DNA of 64,000 nt from Streptococcus suis S735 (GCF_000294495.1 NC_018526.1:682001-746000); one strand, 5' to 3'. Shown: positions 1 through 9,178, numbered from the stretch's first letter. The notes: generated by a model not told the origin, from the sequence alone. Translations and numbers: made by a program.

Positions 1-378
1 TATGTGCGACAATATGATAGCTGTCAGATTATTTTATTGGGTGGTGAGTTTCAAAAAGATTCCCAAGTAACTGTTGGGCCGCTCTTGCATAAAATGATTC
101 AGTTTTTCCATGTTGATAAGGCTTTTGTAGGAACTGACGGCTATGATAGCGAGCATGGTTTTACAGGTAAAAACTTAATGCGAAGCGAAGTAGTACAGTA
201 CATGTCTGACGTTGCTGAAAACATGATTGTGCTAACAGATTCTAGTAAATTTACAAAACGAGGGACAGTACGCAGATTTGGTTTAAGTCAAGTTGCTCAG
301 GTCATTACAGATACGTCGATTTCTGAAGATCTTGTCAAGGAATTAGAAAATGCTAGAGTCACAGTAAGGCTAGTTTAG
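1..378 (+). CDS. DeoR-family sugar-phosphate-responsive repressor, C-terminal part (5' end outside window)
   Basis: The reading frame is open from the first base, so this is the 3' portion (about 125 residues) of a longer gene. The visible part matches the C-terminal effector domain of DeoR-family repressors: a GGEF.KDSQVTVGPLL stretch, then FVGTDGYD and the late VLTDSSKFTKRG segment typical of the sugar-phosphate pocket. The N-terminal HTH is not in the window. It lies 12 bp upstream of a second regulator and just before a PTS/glycyl-radical locus, an order like that I recall for the pneumococcal SP_0246-0253 region. Its ligand is probably a phosphorylated sugar (inference). Family call is good; the specific target is unknown. 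Confidence 0.85.
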   Translation, partial: YVRQYDSCQIILLGGEFQKDSQVTVGPLLHKMIQFFHVDKAFVGTDGYDSEHGFTGKNLMRSEVVQYMSDVAENMIVLTDSSKFTKRGTVRRFGLSQVAQVITDTSISEDLVKELENARVTVRLV

Positions 379-390
379 GTTGGGGGCAGT

Positions 391-1365
391 ATGAAGCAAG
401 AAAAAAGAAGGCAGTTGGCAAAAATAGCCTATCTTTACTACGAAGAGGGGAAAAGCCAAGCTGAGATTGCTGCTGATACAGGAATTTATAGAACGACAGT
501 CAGTAGAATGTTGACCAAGGCTAAGTCAGAAGGCATTGTAAAAATAGAAATTCAAGATTTTGATAGGCGCCTATATCGACTAGAAAAATATGTTCAAGAA
601 AAATATGGATTAAAAGGTTTAGAACTGGTTGAAAACAGCACCGATGAGGACCAGCTTGATTTAGAAAATCGTCTGGCACAGGCTGCAGCCGATATGCTTA
701 CCAATCTAATTGATGATGGAAAGAAAGTTGGTTTTTCATGGGGGAGAAGCCTCAGTCTTATTGTAGATAAGATAGGGAATCATCGTATGAAAGGTGTCAA
801 ATTTGTTCCAATAGCTGGCGGTCCAAGTCATATCCACGCACGTTATCATGTGAATACTCTGATTTACGATATGGCCAATAAATTTCGTGGAGAATGTAGT
901 TTTATCAATGCGACGATTATCCAGGAGAATCAAGAACTTGCTCAAGGTATTCTTTCTTCTAAATATTTCGAGGAGCTACGTGCTGACTGGAAGGACTTAG
1001 ATGTAGCAGCAATAGGTATTGGCGGTCGAGTCGATGAAAAAAATCGTCAATGGTTAGATATGTTGACGACGGCTGATTTTCAAGCCTTGTCAGATGAAGG
1101 TGCAGTCGGTGAAACCTGCTGTCGTGGTCTGAATCAATACGGTCAAGCTGTCGTGGAGGATTTGCAAAAGAGGACCATTGCCATCTCTTTAGATGATTTA
1201 AAAGAAGTCCCAGATACAATAGCTCTTGCATATGGGGAGGAAAAGGCTCAAGCCATTTTAGCTGTATTGCGAGCTGGCTACATTCATCATCTGGTAACAG
1301 ATGAACGAACCATCGTAAAAGTTTTAGAACTGGATAATGATGTGCATGTCCATACAAATTTGTAA
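391..1365 (+). CDS. SorC/DeoR-type sugar-binding transcriptional regulator
   Basis: A 324-residue protein with an N-terminal winged HTH (about residues 8-45; YYEEGKSQAEIA then GIYRTTVSRML, the recognition helix) followed by a SorC-type sugar-phosphate-binding domain to the C-terminus (VGFSWGRSL near 110; AIGIGGRV near 207). Such proteins bind phosphorylated sugars and control catabolic operons. The gene follows the DeoR gene by 12 bp, so they are probably co-transcribed, and it ends in a strong terminator before the PTS operon. The palindromes at 1418-1431 and 3552-3565 are the best candidate operators for it or for its DeoR neighbour; which protein binds cannot be told from sequence. Confidence 0.9.
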   Translation: MKQEKRRQLAKIAYLYYEEGKSQAEIAADTGIYRTTVSRMLTKAKSEGIVKIEIQDFDRRLYRLEKYVQEKYGLKGLELVENSTDEDQLDLENRLAQAAADMLTNLIDDGKKVGFSWGRSLSLIVDKIGNHRMKGVKFVPIAGGPSHIHARYHVNTLIYDMANKFRGECSFINATIIQENQELAQGILSSKYFEELRADWKDLDVAAIGIGGRVDEKNRQWLDMLTTADFQALSDEGAVGETCCRGLNQYGQAVVEDLQKRTIAISLDDLKEVPDTIALAYGEEKAQAILAVLRAGYIHHLVTDERTIVKVLELDNDVHVHTNL

Positions 1366-1370
1366 GAGAG

Positions 1371-1407
1371 TACTTCAATCACTTAAAGGTGGTTGAAGTA
1401 TTTTTTA
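1371..1407 (+). terminator. Rho-independent terminator after the SorC-type regulator
   Basis: A 12-bp stem (1371-1382 with 1389-1400, one G-T pair) with a 6-nt loop is followed by six T residues. It separates the regulator unit from the PTS operon. Confidence 0.85.
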
Positions 1408-1417
1408 TCCCAAAAAA

Positions 1418-1431
1418 TGCACAAAAGTGCA
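1418..1431. promoter_or_regulatory. Palindromic operator candidate TGCAC-AAAA-GTGCA upstream of the PTS operon
   Basis: TGCACAAAAGTGCA has perfect 5-bp arms and a 4-nt A-rich spacer. The same arms and spacing recur at 3552-3565 in front of the glycyl radical enzyme gene, and both sites lie upstream of recognisable promoters. The shared motif at both promoters of one catabolic locus, beside two local regulator genes, makes it a likely binding site of one of them. A -10-like TATGAT lies downstream at 1491-1496. Confidence 0.6.
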
Positions 1432-1552
1432 GAAATAAATTAAAACAGAAAATGTTCTATAAATATATTTACGCTATAAAGAGAAAATGATATGATTTAC
1501 TTACGAAAGAAATATAATAACTTACAAATAAAACAAATCGGAGGAAAAAGAA

Positions 1553-1876
1553 ATGGAAATGATTGTTGCAGATCAATTGATCATGGGATTGATTATTTAT
1601 GCTGGAGATGCGAAAAGTCACGCCTACCAAGCTTTGTCGCTTGTCAAAGCAGGTGAAGAAGAGCGAGCAGAAGAGGAATTAGAATTGGCAGATGCAGCAT
1701 TATTAGAAGCTCACAATATGCAGACAAAATTCTTAGCACAGGAAGCTGGTGGAGCAAAATCTGATATTACAGCACTATTTGTCCATTCGCAAGATCATTT
1801 GATGACGTCTATTACAGAGATCAATTTGATTAAAGAAATCATTGATTTGCGGAAAGAACTAAAAAAAGTTGGCTAA
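1553..1876 (+). CDS. PTS lactose/cellobiose-family IIA component
   Basis: A 107-residue cytosolic phosphocarrier of the PTS_IIA lactose/cellobiose type, a three-helix bundle that trimerises. The phospho-accepting histidine is H78 in the VHSQDHLM motif, as expected. It takes phosphate from HPr and passes it to the IIB protein encoded 32 bp downstream. RBS GGAGG precedes the ATG. It is the first gene of the IIA-IIB-IIC set feeding the glycyl radical enzyme/aldolase/dehydrogenase genes downstream. The sugar cannot be read from the sequence; cellobiose-type homology does not establish cellobiose here. Confidence 0.93.
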   Translation: MEMIVADQLIMGLIIYAGDAKSHAYQALSLVKAGEEERAEEELELADAALLEAHNMQTKFLAQEAGGAKSDITALFVHSQDHLMTSITEINLIKEIIDLRKELKKVG

Positions 1877-1908
1877 AACAAAAAAATTATATTTAGGAGG
1901 AAACCGAA

Positions 1909-2214
1909 ATGGTTAAAATCGCTCTATTTTGTGCCGCTGGTTTTTCTACAGGCATGTTGGTAAACAACATGAAGATTGCAGCAGCAGACGCAGGTGTCGA
2001 AGTAGAAATCGACGCGCATTCCCAAGGGAAACTTGCAGATTACCTTGACGAAATCGATGTAGCTTTACTGGGACCACAAGTAGCATATACGCTTGATAAG
2101 TCAAAAGCGCTCTGTGATGAAAAGCAAGTCCCTATTGCCGTGATTCCAATGGCAGACTACGGGATGTTGGACGGGAAAAAAGTTCTTCAATTGGCACTCA
2201 GCATGGTTTCATAA
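1909..2214 (+). CDS. PTS lactose/cellobiose-family IIB component
   Basis: A 101-residue protein with the N-terminal phosphorylation loop LFCAAGFSTGML; the phospho-cysteine is C8. This is the IIB lactose/cellobiose family, which carries phosphate from IIA to the incoming sugar on IIC. An AGGAGG-type RBS precedes the ATG. The stop codon overlaps the RBS of the IIC gene, indicating tight translational coupling. Full length for the family and no defects. Confidence 0.93.
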   Translation: MVKIALFCAAGFSTGMLVNNMKIAAADAGVEVEIDAHSQGKLADYLDEIDVALLGPQVAYTLDKSKALCDEKQVPIAVIPMADYGMLDGKKVLQLALSMVS

Positions 2215-2226
2215 AGGAGTATGGTC

Positions 2227-3528
2227 ATGTCCAAAATTGATACACAAAAAATTATTGTCCCAATCATGAAATTTGTGAATATGAAAGGGATCATCGCTCT
2301 AAAAGATGGTATGTTGGCTATCTTACCTTTAACAGTAGTTGGTAGTATTTTCTTAATTTTGGGGCAGTTGCCTTTTGAAGGCTTAAATGCCGCAATAGCT
2401 TCTATATTTGGAGCGGAATGGACTGAACCGTTTATGCAAGTCTATAGCGGAACCTTTGCGATTATGGGCTTGATTTCTTGTTTTGCGATCGGCTATTCTT
2501 ATGCCAAAAATAGTGGAGTTGAGCCTCTCCCTGCGGGTGTACTGTCCTTGTCTTCATTCTTTATCCTCTTGAAATCATCTTATATTCCAGTTGATGGAGA
2601 ACCAATCGGTGATGCCATCGCAAAAGTATGGTTTGGTGGTCAAGGAATTATCGGTGCGATTATTATTGGTTTGGTAGTGGGCGCTATCTATACGACTTTT
2701 ATTCAGCGTCATATTGTTATCAAGATGCCTGAACAAGTACCGCAAGCTATTGCCAAGCAGTTTGAAGCTATGATTCCAGCTTTTGTCATCTTTTTGCTAT
2801 CTATGATTGTCTATATTGTTTCCAAGATGGCGACAAACGGTGGTACATTCATTGAAATGATTTACGATGTGATTCAAGTGCCACTACAAGGTTTGACTGG
2901 TTCATTACCAGGTGCGATTGGAATTGCTTTCTTCATTTCCTTCCTCTGGTGGTTTGGTGTACATGGCCAGTCAGTTGTCAATGGTGTCGTTACTGCTTTA
3001 CTATTGTCAAACCTCGATGCCAATAAGGCCCTTTTAGCAGCAGATAAATTGTCTCTGGAAAATGGCGCCCACATCGTGACCCAACAATTCTTAGATAGTT
3101 TCTTGATTATGTCAGGTTCAGGTATTACCTTCGGTATTGTTTTTGCAATGCTATTTGCCGCTAAATCAAAACAATATAAGGCTCTTGGTAAGGTAGCGGC
3201 CTTTCCTGCACTCTTTAACGTAAATGAACCAGTCGTCTTTGGTTTTCCAATTGTGATGAATCCTGTAATGTTCTTACCATTTGTTTTGGTACCGATCTTA
3301 GCGGCTTTCATTGTCTACGGTGCAATCTCAATAGGCTTTATGCAACCATTTTCAGGTGTGACCCTACCATGGTCTACCCCAGCAATCATTTCTGGTTTTA
3401 TGGTGGGTGGTTGGCAAGGTGCAGTTGTTCAAATCATTATTTTAGCTGTCTCAACTATTGTTTATTTCCCATTCTTCAAAATCCAAGATAAGATTGCCTA
3501 TGAAAGTGAAACGAAAGAACCAGTTTAG
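2227..3528 (+). CDS. PTS lactose/cellobiose-family IIC permease
   Basis: A polytopic membrane permease of about 433 residues with many hydrophobic segments and the family signature WWFGVHG near residue 240, plus FNVNEPVVFGFP around 335, part of the substrate/transport domain. The ATG at 2227 is preferred over the one at 2221 because the AAAGGAG RBS (2213-2219) is 7 nt from it and only 1 nt from the other. It imports and phosphorylates the sugar together with IIA and IIB. No terminator is visible directly after it; the next gene has its own promoter. Confidence 0.92.
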   Translation: MSKIDTQKIIVPIMKFVNMKGIIALKDGMLAILPLTVVGSIFLILGQLPFEGLNAAIASIFGAEWTEPFMQVYSGTFAIMGLISCFAIGYSYAKNSGVEPLPAGVLSLSSFFILLKSSYIPVDGEPIGDAIAKVWFGGQGIIGAIIIGLVVGAIYTTFIQRHIVIKMPEQVPQAIAKQFEAMIPAFVIFLLSMIVYIVSKMATNGGTFIEMIYDVIQVPLQGLTGSLPGAIGIAFFISFLWWFGVHGQSVVNGVVTALLLSNLDANKALLAADKLSLENGAHIVTQQFLDSFLIMSGSGITFGIVFAMLFAAKSKQYKALGKVAAFPALFNVNEPVVFGFPIVMNPVMFLPFVLVPILAAFIVYGAISIGFMQPFSGVTLPWSTPAIISGFMVGGWQGAVVQIIILAVSTIVYFPFFKIQDKIAYESETKEPV

Positions 3529-3551
3529 TCAATGATGTCAGACAAAAGAGT

Positions 3552-3565
3552 TGCACAAATGTGCA
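3552..3565. promoter_or_regulatory. Second copy of the operator candidate, TGCAC-AAAT-GTGCA
   Basis: TGCACAAATGTGCA repeats the 5-4-5 palindrome seen at 1418-1431. It lies about 37 bp upstream of the -35 of the glycyl radical enzyme gene, a position compatible with either activation or loop-type repression. Confidence 0.6.
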
Positions 3566-3601
3566 GCCGGCTTCGGAAATCTTAGCGCTCACTAGCATCA
3601 A

Positions 3602-3631
3602 TTGACAATAACCCCTATTACAGGATATACT
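3602..3631 (+). promoter_or_regulatory. Promoter of the glycyl radical enzyme gene
   Basis: TTGACA at 3602-3607 and TATACT at 3626-3631 are spaced by 18 bp, a good sigma-A promoter about 50 bp upstream of the start codon at 3680. It gives the pfl-like/transaldolase/gldA part its own transcription start. Confidence 0.7.
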
Positions 3632-3679
3632 TAATTTACAAACGAAACAAAATTAAGTTTCGAAAGAAAGGGTAAAACT

Positions 3680-6124
3680 ATGAAAACAGTGACTGAAGTA
3701 GCTGGCACTAGCATTAAAACTGAGTATTTTGGAAGTCTGACTGATCGGATGAACAAATACAGAGAAGATGTCCTTGATAAGAAGCCCTATATTGACGCGG
3801 AACGGGCTGTTTTAGCAACAAAAGCCTATCAAGAACATAGAGAGAAGCCCAATGTATTAAAAAGGGCCTATATGCTCAAGGAAATATTGGAGAACATGAC
3901 GCTTTATATTGAAGAAGAAAGTCTGATTGCAGGTAACCAAGCTTCTTCAAATAAAGATGCTCCCATCTTCCCAGAATATACCTTGGAGTTTGTATTGAAT
4001 GAATTGGATTTATTCGAAAAACGGGATGGGGATGTCTTCTATATTACCGAGGAAACTAAAGAGCAGTTGCGCAGCATCGCTCCATTCTGGGAAAAGAATA
4101 ATCTTCGTTCACGTGCAGGTGTCTTGCTTCCAGAAGAAGTTCAAGTTTATATGGAAACTGGCTTCTTTGGTATGGAAGGTAAGATGAACTCTGGCGATGC
4201 CCACTTGGCTGTCAATTACCAAAAGGTATTGGAACAAGGTTTGCGTGGTTTTGAGGAGCGAGTTCGTGTAGCAAAGGCTAATCTCGATTTGACGGATCCT
4301 GCAAGTATTGATAAATATCATTTCTATGACTCAATCTTTATCATCATTGATGCGGTGAAAGCATACGCAGATCGTTTTGTCGCCTTGGCTACTGAATTGG
4401 CAGAGAAAGCACCAACAGCTCAACGCCGTCAAGAACTACTGGAGATTGCACGGATTTGTGCGAAGGTGCCGTATGAACCTGCTGAAACATTTGCAGAGGC
4501 AGTGCAATCGGTCTGGTTTATCCAGTGTATCTTGCAAATCGAGTCCAATGGACATTCTCTATCCTATGGACGTTTCGACCAATACATGTATCCGTATGTG
4601 AAAGCTGATTTAGAAGCAGGACGTGAAACGGAAGACAGCATCGTCGAACGCTTAACTAACTTGTGGATTAAGACCATTACTATCAACAAGGTTCGTAGTC
4701 AATCACATACCTTCTCATCTGCTGGTAGTCCACTATACCAAAATGTAACCATTGGTGGACAAACACGTGATAAGAAGGATGCTGTCAATCCACTTTCTTA
4801 CTTAGTATTGAAATCTGTTGCCCAAACACACCTGCCACAGCCAAACTTGACTGTTCGCTATCATGCAGGCCTAGATGCTCGCTTCATGAATGAATGTATT
4901 GAAGTCATGAAACTTGGTTTTGGTATGCCTGCCTTTAACAACGATGAAATTATCATTCCCTCCTTTATCGAGAAAGGTGTCTTGGAAGAAGATGCCTATG
5001 ACTACAGTGCGATTGGCTGTGTAGAAACGGCTGTTCCTGGTAAATGGGGATACCGTTGTACAGGTATGAGCTATATGAACTTCCCGAAAGTTTTATTGAT
5101 TACCATGAATGATGGTATCGATCCTGCATCAGGCAAACGGTTTGCACCAGCCTTTGGTCACTTCAAAGATATGAAATCCTTTGAAGTGCTTGAAACGGCA
5201 TGGGAAAAGACACTTCGTCATCTAACACGGATGAGTGTCATCGTTGAAAATGCAATTGACATTGCTTTAGAAAGAGAAGTACCAGACATTCTCTGCTCAG
5301 CTCTGACAGATGACTGTATCGGTCGTGGTAAGCACCTGAAAGAAGGTGGAGCGATTTACGATTACATTTCTGGTCTGCAGGTTGGCATTGCCAATTTATC
5401 TGATTCTCTAGCAGCAATCAAAAAATTAGTCTTTGAAGAAGGACGATTGACTCCAGAAGAATTATGGCATGCTTTGGAAACAGACTATGCTGGGGAGCGT
5501 GGTAAAGAAATCCAGGAAATGTTGATTGAAGATGCACCAAAATATGGTAACGATGATGATTATGCAGACCAATTGGTAACAGCAGCATATGATATTTATA
5601 TCAATGAGATTGCCAAATATCCAAACACTCGCTTTGGTCGTGGTCCGATTGGTGGTATCCGCTATTCAGGTACATCATCCATTTCAGCCAACGTTGGACA
5701 GGGGCGTGGTACTTTGGCAACTCCAGACGGTCGCAATGCAGGAACACCGTTGGCAGAAGGTTGTTCTCCATCACATAATATGGATAAAAATGGACCGACA
5801 TCCGTTTTGAAATCAGTTGCCAAATTACCAACACATGAAATTGTTGGAGGCGTTCTGCTCAATCAGAAGGTCAATCCACAAACACTTGCCAAAGAAGAAG
5901 ACAAACAAAAATTAATTGCCCTCTTGCGGACATTCTTTAACCGCTTGCATGGCTATCATATTCAGTACAATGTTGTCTCTCGAGAAACCTTGATTGATGC
6001 ACAACTACATCCTGAAAAACACCGTGATTTGATTGTCCGTGTAGCAGGTTATTCAGCATTCTTCAATGTATTGTCGAGAGCAACACAAGACGACATCATT
6101 GGTCGTACAGAACATACATTGTAA
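3680..6124 (+). CDS. Glycyl radical enzyme of the PflD/dehydratase-lyase type (usually annotated formate C-acetyltransferase)
   Basis: An 814-residue glycyl radical enzyme. The radical loop RVAGYSAFF lies at residues 787-795 with the radical glycine at G790. The thiyl cysteine is C447 in IGCVET. True pyruvate formate-lyase has two adjacent cysteines; here there is one followed by V-E, the pattern of diol/glycerol dehydratase and choline lyase-like members (GCVE). So, although homologous enzymes are often called formate acetyltransferase, the active site argues for a dehydratase or lyase reaction. It needs an activating SAM enzyme, which is not in the window and may lie just upstream. Neighbours (PTS, FSA-type aldolase, GldA) match the E. 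coli pflD-fsaB-gldA type arrangement. Confidence 0.88.
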   Translation: MKTVTEVAGTSIKTEYFGSLTDRMNKYREDVLDKKPYIDAERAVLATKAYQEHREKPNVLKRAYMLKEILENMTLYIEEESLIAGNQASSNKDAPIFPEYTLEFVLNELDLFEKRDGDVFYITEETKEQLRSIAPFWEKNNLRSRAGVLLPEEVQVYMETGFFGMEGKMNSGDAHLAVNYQKVLEQGLRGFEERVRVAKANLDLTDPASIDKYHFYDSIFIIIDAVKAYADRFVALATELAEKAPTAQRRQELLEIARICAKVPYEPAETFAEAVQSVWFIQCILQIESNGHSLSYGRFDQYMYPYVKADLEAGRETEDSIVERLTNLWIKTITINKVRSQSHTFSSAGSPLYQNVTIGGQTRDKKDAVNPLSYLVLKSVAQTHLPQPNLTVRYHAGLDARFMNECIEVMKLGFGMPAFNNDEIIIPSFIEKGVLEEDAYDYSAIGCVETAVPGKWGYRCTGMSYMNFPKVLLITMNDGIDPASGKRFAPAFGHFKDMKSFEVLETAWEKTLRHLTRMSVIVENAIDIALEREVPDILCSALTDDCIGRGKHLKEGGAIYDYISGLQVGIANLSDSLAAIKKLVFEEGRLTPEELWHALETDYAGERGKEIQEMLIEDAPKYGNDDDYADQLVTAAYDIYINEIAKYPNTRFGRGPIGGIRYSGTSSISANVGQGRGTLATPDGRNAGTPLAEGCSPSHNMDKNGPTSVLKSVAKLPTHEIVGGVLLNQKVNPQTLAKEEDKQKLIALLRTFFNRLHGYHIQYNVVSRETLIDAQLHPEKHRDLIVRVAGYSAFFNVLSRATQDDIIGRTEHTL

Positions 6125-6138
6125 AAGAGGTTATTATT

Positions 6139-6807
6139 ATGGAATTCATGCTGGACACCTTAAATATAGAGGAAATACGAAAATGGGCTGAGGTTTTACC
6201 CCTTGCGGGGGTGACCTCAAACCCAACGATTGCGAGGAAAGAAGGTGACATTGACTTTTTTGAACGTTTGCACCTTATCCGTGACATCATCGGTCCAAAT
6301 GCTTCACTACATGTGCAAGTTGTGGCAAAGGATTATGAAGGGATTTTGGCAGACGCTAAAAAAATTCGTGAATTGGCACCGGAAAATATCTATATTAAGG
6401 TTCCGGTAACGCCTGCTGGTTTGGCTGCTATGAAAACATTGAAAGCGCAAGGTTATCAGATTACAGCAACAGCGATTTATACCGTTTTTCAGGGCTTGTT
6501 AGCTATTGAAGCGGGTGCAGATTACTTAGCGCCGTACTACAATCGCATGGCCAATCTGAATATTGATTCGAATGCGGTCATCGCTCAGTTATCAGAAGCG
6601 ATTGATAGGGAGTGTTCGGAAAGTAAAATTTTAGCAGCATCATTCAAAAATGTGGATCAAGTGAACCAAGCATTTGCAAATGGGGCGCAGGCTATTACGG
6701 CAGGTGCAGATATATTTGAAGCAGCCTTTTCTATGCCATCCATTGAAAAGGCGGTAAATGATTTTGCAGATGATTGGTCTGCCATTCATGGAAGGTATAC
6801 TATCTAA
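6139..6807 (+). CDS. Fructose-6-phosphate aldolase-type transaldolase (FSA/TalC family)
   Basis: A 222-residue small transaldolase. It begins MEFMLDT like E. coli FSA and has [10 protein letters not shown] at 22-31 and the Schiff-base lysine K87 in YIKVPVT. FSA-type enzymes cleave fructose-6-phosphate or 1-deoxyfructose-6-phosphate to glyceraldehyde-3-phosphate plus dihydroxyacetone or hydroxyacetone. The start at 6139 is favoured by an AGAGG RBS 14 bp after the upstream gene and by the N-terminal match. It is co-transcribed with the glycyl radical enzyme, and the product ketone would be a substrate for the GldA encoded downstream (inference). Confidence 0.9.
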   Translation: MEFMLDTLNIEEIRKWAEVLPLAGVTSNPTIARKEGDIDFFERLHLIRDIIGPNASLHVQVVAKDYEGILADAKKIRELAPENIYIKVPVTPAGLAAMKTLKAQGYQITATAIYTVFQGLLAIEAGADYLAPYYNRMANLNIDSNAVIAQLSEAIDRECSESKILAASFKNVDQVNQAFANGAQAITAGADIFEAAFSMPSIEKAVNDFADDWSAIHGRYTI

Positions 6808-6838
6808 ACATTTCTATATTATAAAATAGGGGGGCACT

Positions 6839-7795
6839 ATGAAACAATTCTCAGGTCTTTCACGCACTATCCAAGGAAATCATCTTTTAGACACTTGTGC
6901 GATTGACATTTTGAAAATAGGTCATCGTCCCCTTGTTTTATGTGCAAAACAGGAGTATAATACAACTGTAGAAAGTTTTGTGAAAGTTTTAACTTGTCAT
7001 GGACTTATTGTTAAAATAGCCTATATGGAGGAGTGGGACCAGAACTCGGTTGAAGAATATGGGGAAGTTGGTTTCCGACATCGTGCAGACCATATTATTG
7101 GCATTGGTAATAGTTCTGTGGCAGCTTGTACAAAGGCTGTTGCAGATTTACTAGACTTGCCAGCTGTTCTTATACCGACTTCACAGTTTACCACTCTACC
7201 TTGGGTATCGGTGGAAAATAAGAAAAGAGAGCGACCATTGTTTAATGAGTCCATCCAGCTAATTATAGCGGATAGGGAGCAATTATTGACACAACCTACC
7301 TCGGAGTTGATAAATGGAGTGGTCAATACTCTTCTTTATCTAGCAGCCATAAAAGAAGTACAAAGAAATCATCTATTCAGCTTGATAGATGATATTCTTA
7401 TCAGAGATTTTGAAAGCGTTTTATTAAGAAGTAGTCTTCAAGCTATAGAGAATTTTGAAGCTCGGATATTATCAAAAGAAGTACAAGATGTCTTAGAAGT
7501 TCTTTCTACTTGTGTAACATTAGACCTGCCTAGTGATGCTTGGGACGTGATTCAACAAATAGAATCAAAGCTCAGCGAAAGAAGAGAGGATTTGGTGGAT
7601 GAGCCATTGAAACGAAATGTTGTCCTCTACTTGCTTCTGACCTATTTGACACAGGAATCAGAAGAATTTCAAGCCAGACTGAAGTGGAGTCAACAGTTGC
7701 TTTTGTCTGCCAACTCTAGCAATCTATTGTCGCTGGAGGCAGTTTTCAAGGAAATTGCACTAGAGATGGGAGAAGATGGCTCGACACGTTGTTAG
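6839..7795 (+). CDS. Degenerate GldA-like paralog lacking cofactor and metal sites
   Basis: A 318-residue protein preceded by a good GGGGGG-type RBS. Its first ~170 residues align by eye with the intact GldA encoded 120 bp downstream: SRTIQGNH versus SRYIQGKH, RPLVLC versus KPLILC, KAVADLLDLPAVLIPT versus KAIADLLGVPVVIAPT. The NAD-binding GGGKT is replaced by GIGNSS (88-93), and the metal-binding Asp (D170 in GldA) aligns with N163. The C-terminal half does not resemble the metal-ligand histidine region and is shorter. The frame is intact over its whole length, so it is not a simple pseudogene; a structural or regulatory role is possible. Activity as a glycerol dehydrogenase is unlikely. Confidence 0.75.
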   Translation: MKQFSGLSRTIQGNHLLDTCAIDILKIGHRPLVLCAKQEYNTTVESFVKVLTCHGLIVKIAYMEEWDQNSVEEYGEVGFRHRADHIIGIGNSSVAACTKAVADLLDLPAVLIPTSQFTTLPWVSVENKKRERPLFNESIQLIIADREQLLTQPTSELINGVVNTLLYLAAIKEVQRNHLFSLIDDILIRDFESVLLRSSLQAIENFEARILSKEVQDVLEVLSTCVTLDLPSDAWDVIQQIESKLSERREDLVDEPLKRNVVLYLLLTYLTQESEEFQARLKWSQQLLLSANSSNLLSLEAVFKEIALEMGEDGSTRC

Positions 7796-7915
7796 TAGGC
7801 ATCGCTGTACAATGGCAATATTTAAAATGCAGGCTCATACCTCTTACTTTCGGCAATGCTCACTGTCGTTTATTACTCAATATAACACTATCTATTATTT
7901 CAAGGAGGAATTCTT

Positions 7916-9010
7916 ATGAAAGTATTTGCAAGTCCATCTCGCTATATTCAAGGTAAACATGTCCTTTTCCAAGGTGCAGAAGCTATCGGAAAATTGGGAA
8001 CAAAGCCTTTGATTCTTTGTGATGATTTAGTATATGGGATTATCGGTGAGAAGTTTTTGTCCTATCTCGTTGAAGAAGGGATGCAAGTCCATCGTGTTGC
8101 CTTTAATGGAGAAGCATCTGACAAGGAAATCCAGCGCGTCGTAGAAATCGGAAAAGAACAGGCTAGTGACGTCGTAATCGGTCTAGGTGGTGGCAAGACG
8201 ATTGACTCAGCCAAGGCGATTGCTGATTTACTAGGAGTGCCAGTTGTCATTGCTCCAACTATTGCTTCAACAGATGCTCCGACCTCTGCTTTATCTGTCA
8301 TTTATTCTGAAGAAGGGGCGTTTGAACGCTATATTTTCTATAAGAAAAATCCAGATCTTGTCTTGGTAGATACAGCGATTATTTGTCAAGCACCGCCACG
8401 TCTTTTGGCTTCTGGTATTGCGGATGGCTTGGCGACGTGGGTGGAAGCGCGTGCTATTTTACAAAGCAATGGAACAACAATGGCAGGAGGAGGTCAGACA
8501 CTTGCTGGTATCGCTATTGCACAAACCTGTGAACAAACACTCTTTGAATACGGACTTCAAGCCATGGCCAGCTGTGAAGCCAAGGTTGTGACAGCTGCTT
8601 TAGAGAATATTGTTGAAGCCAATACCTTGCTAAGTGGTTTAGGCTTTGAAAGTGCAGGTTTGGCTGCGGCGCATGCGATACACAATGGATTCACCGCCTT
8701 GGAGGGAGACATTCACCATTTGACACATGGTGAAAAAGTGGCTTATGGGACCTTGACCCAGCTCTTTTTGGAAAACCGTCCTAAAGAAGAATTGGAAAAA
8801 TACATCCGTTTCTATCAAGCCTTGAATCTTCCAACAACTTTGGAGGAGTTACATTTGGCTGATGCTAGTTATGAAGAACTATTGAAAGTCGGCCAACAAG
8901 CGACGATTGAAGGAGAAACAATTCACGGTATGCCATTTGCTATTTCAGCAGAAGACGTTGCAGAAGCTCTGATGGCAGTTGACTACTATGTTCGCTCATT
9001 AGATAAATAA
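7916..9010 (+). CDS. gldA: Glycerol dehydrogenase (iron/zinc-containing alcohol dehydrogenase family)
   Basis: A 364-residue NAD-dependent dehydrogenase interconverting glycerol and dihydroxyacetone, and able in related enzymes to reduce hydroxyacetone. NAD loop GGGKT is at 91-95. The metal ligands are D170 (GIADGLATW), H253 (AAHAIHNGF) and H271 (HLTHGEKV), each offset by three from the well-studied D173/H256/H274 set. AAGGAGG RBS upstream. Last gene of the PTS/glycyl-radical locus; next to a degenerate paralog. The aldolase-GldA pairing suggests it handles the ketone released by the aldolase. Confidence 0.94.
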   Translation: MKVFASPSRYIQGKHVLFQGAEAIGKLGTKPLILCDDLVYGIIGEKFLSYLVEEGMQVHRVAFNGEASDKEIQRVVEIGKEQASDVVIGLGGGKTIDSAKAIADLLGVPVVIAPTIASTDAPTSALSVIYSEEGAFERYIFYKKNPDLVLVDTAIICQAPPRLLASGIADGLATWVEARAILQSNGTTMAGGGQTLAGIAIAQTCEQTLFEYGLQAMASCEAKVVTAALENIVEANTLLSGLGFESAGLAAAHAIHNGFTALEGDIHHLTHGEKVAYGTLTQLFLENRPKEELEKYIRFYQALNLPTTLEELHLADASYEELLKVGQQATIEGETIHGMPFAISAEDVAEALMAVDYYVRSLDK

Positions 9011-9069
9011 GAAGAGCATTCACAGTTGAGCATGTCCATCTAAACTGGTGAATAGAGGTTCGAAGTAAT

Positions 9070-9099
9070 TGCCTTGGGAAATTCTTTCTCAGGGCTTTT
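9070..9099 (+). terminator. Imperfect terminator hairpin after gldA
   Basis: GCCTTGGG and the later CTCAGGGC can pair imperfectly and are followed by TTTTC. It is weaker than other terminators here but is the only candidate between gldA and asd. Confidence 0.45.
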
Positions 9100-9114
9100 C
9101 ATTTGAAAAAATTA

Positions 9115-9123
9115 TGATATAAT
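9115..9123 (+). promoter_or_regulatory. Extended -10 promoter of asd
   Basis: TGA-TATAAT is a consensus extended -10 (TGnTATAAT) about 55 bp upstream of the asd start codon. No well-spaced -35 is visible, as is common for extended -10 promoters in streptococci. Confidence 0.6.
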
Positions 9124-9178
9124 TGTTAAATATAAAATATTTAGAAAATTTTGAAGAATTGACTTAAAGGAGATTTCT

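Noticed and set aside
3680..6124. Calling the glycyl radical enzyme pyruvate formate-lyase (pflB)
   Set aside because: Only one active-site Cys (GCVET) is present, not adjacent Cys-Cys; neighbours are not fermentation pfl genes.
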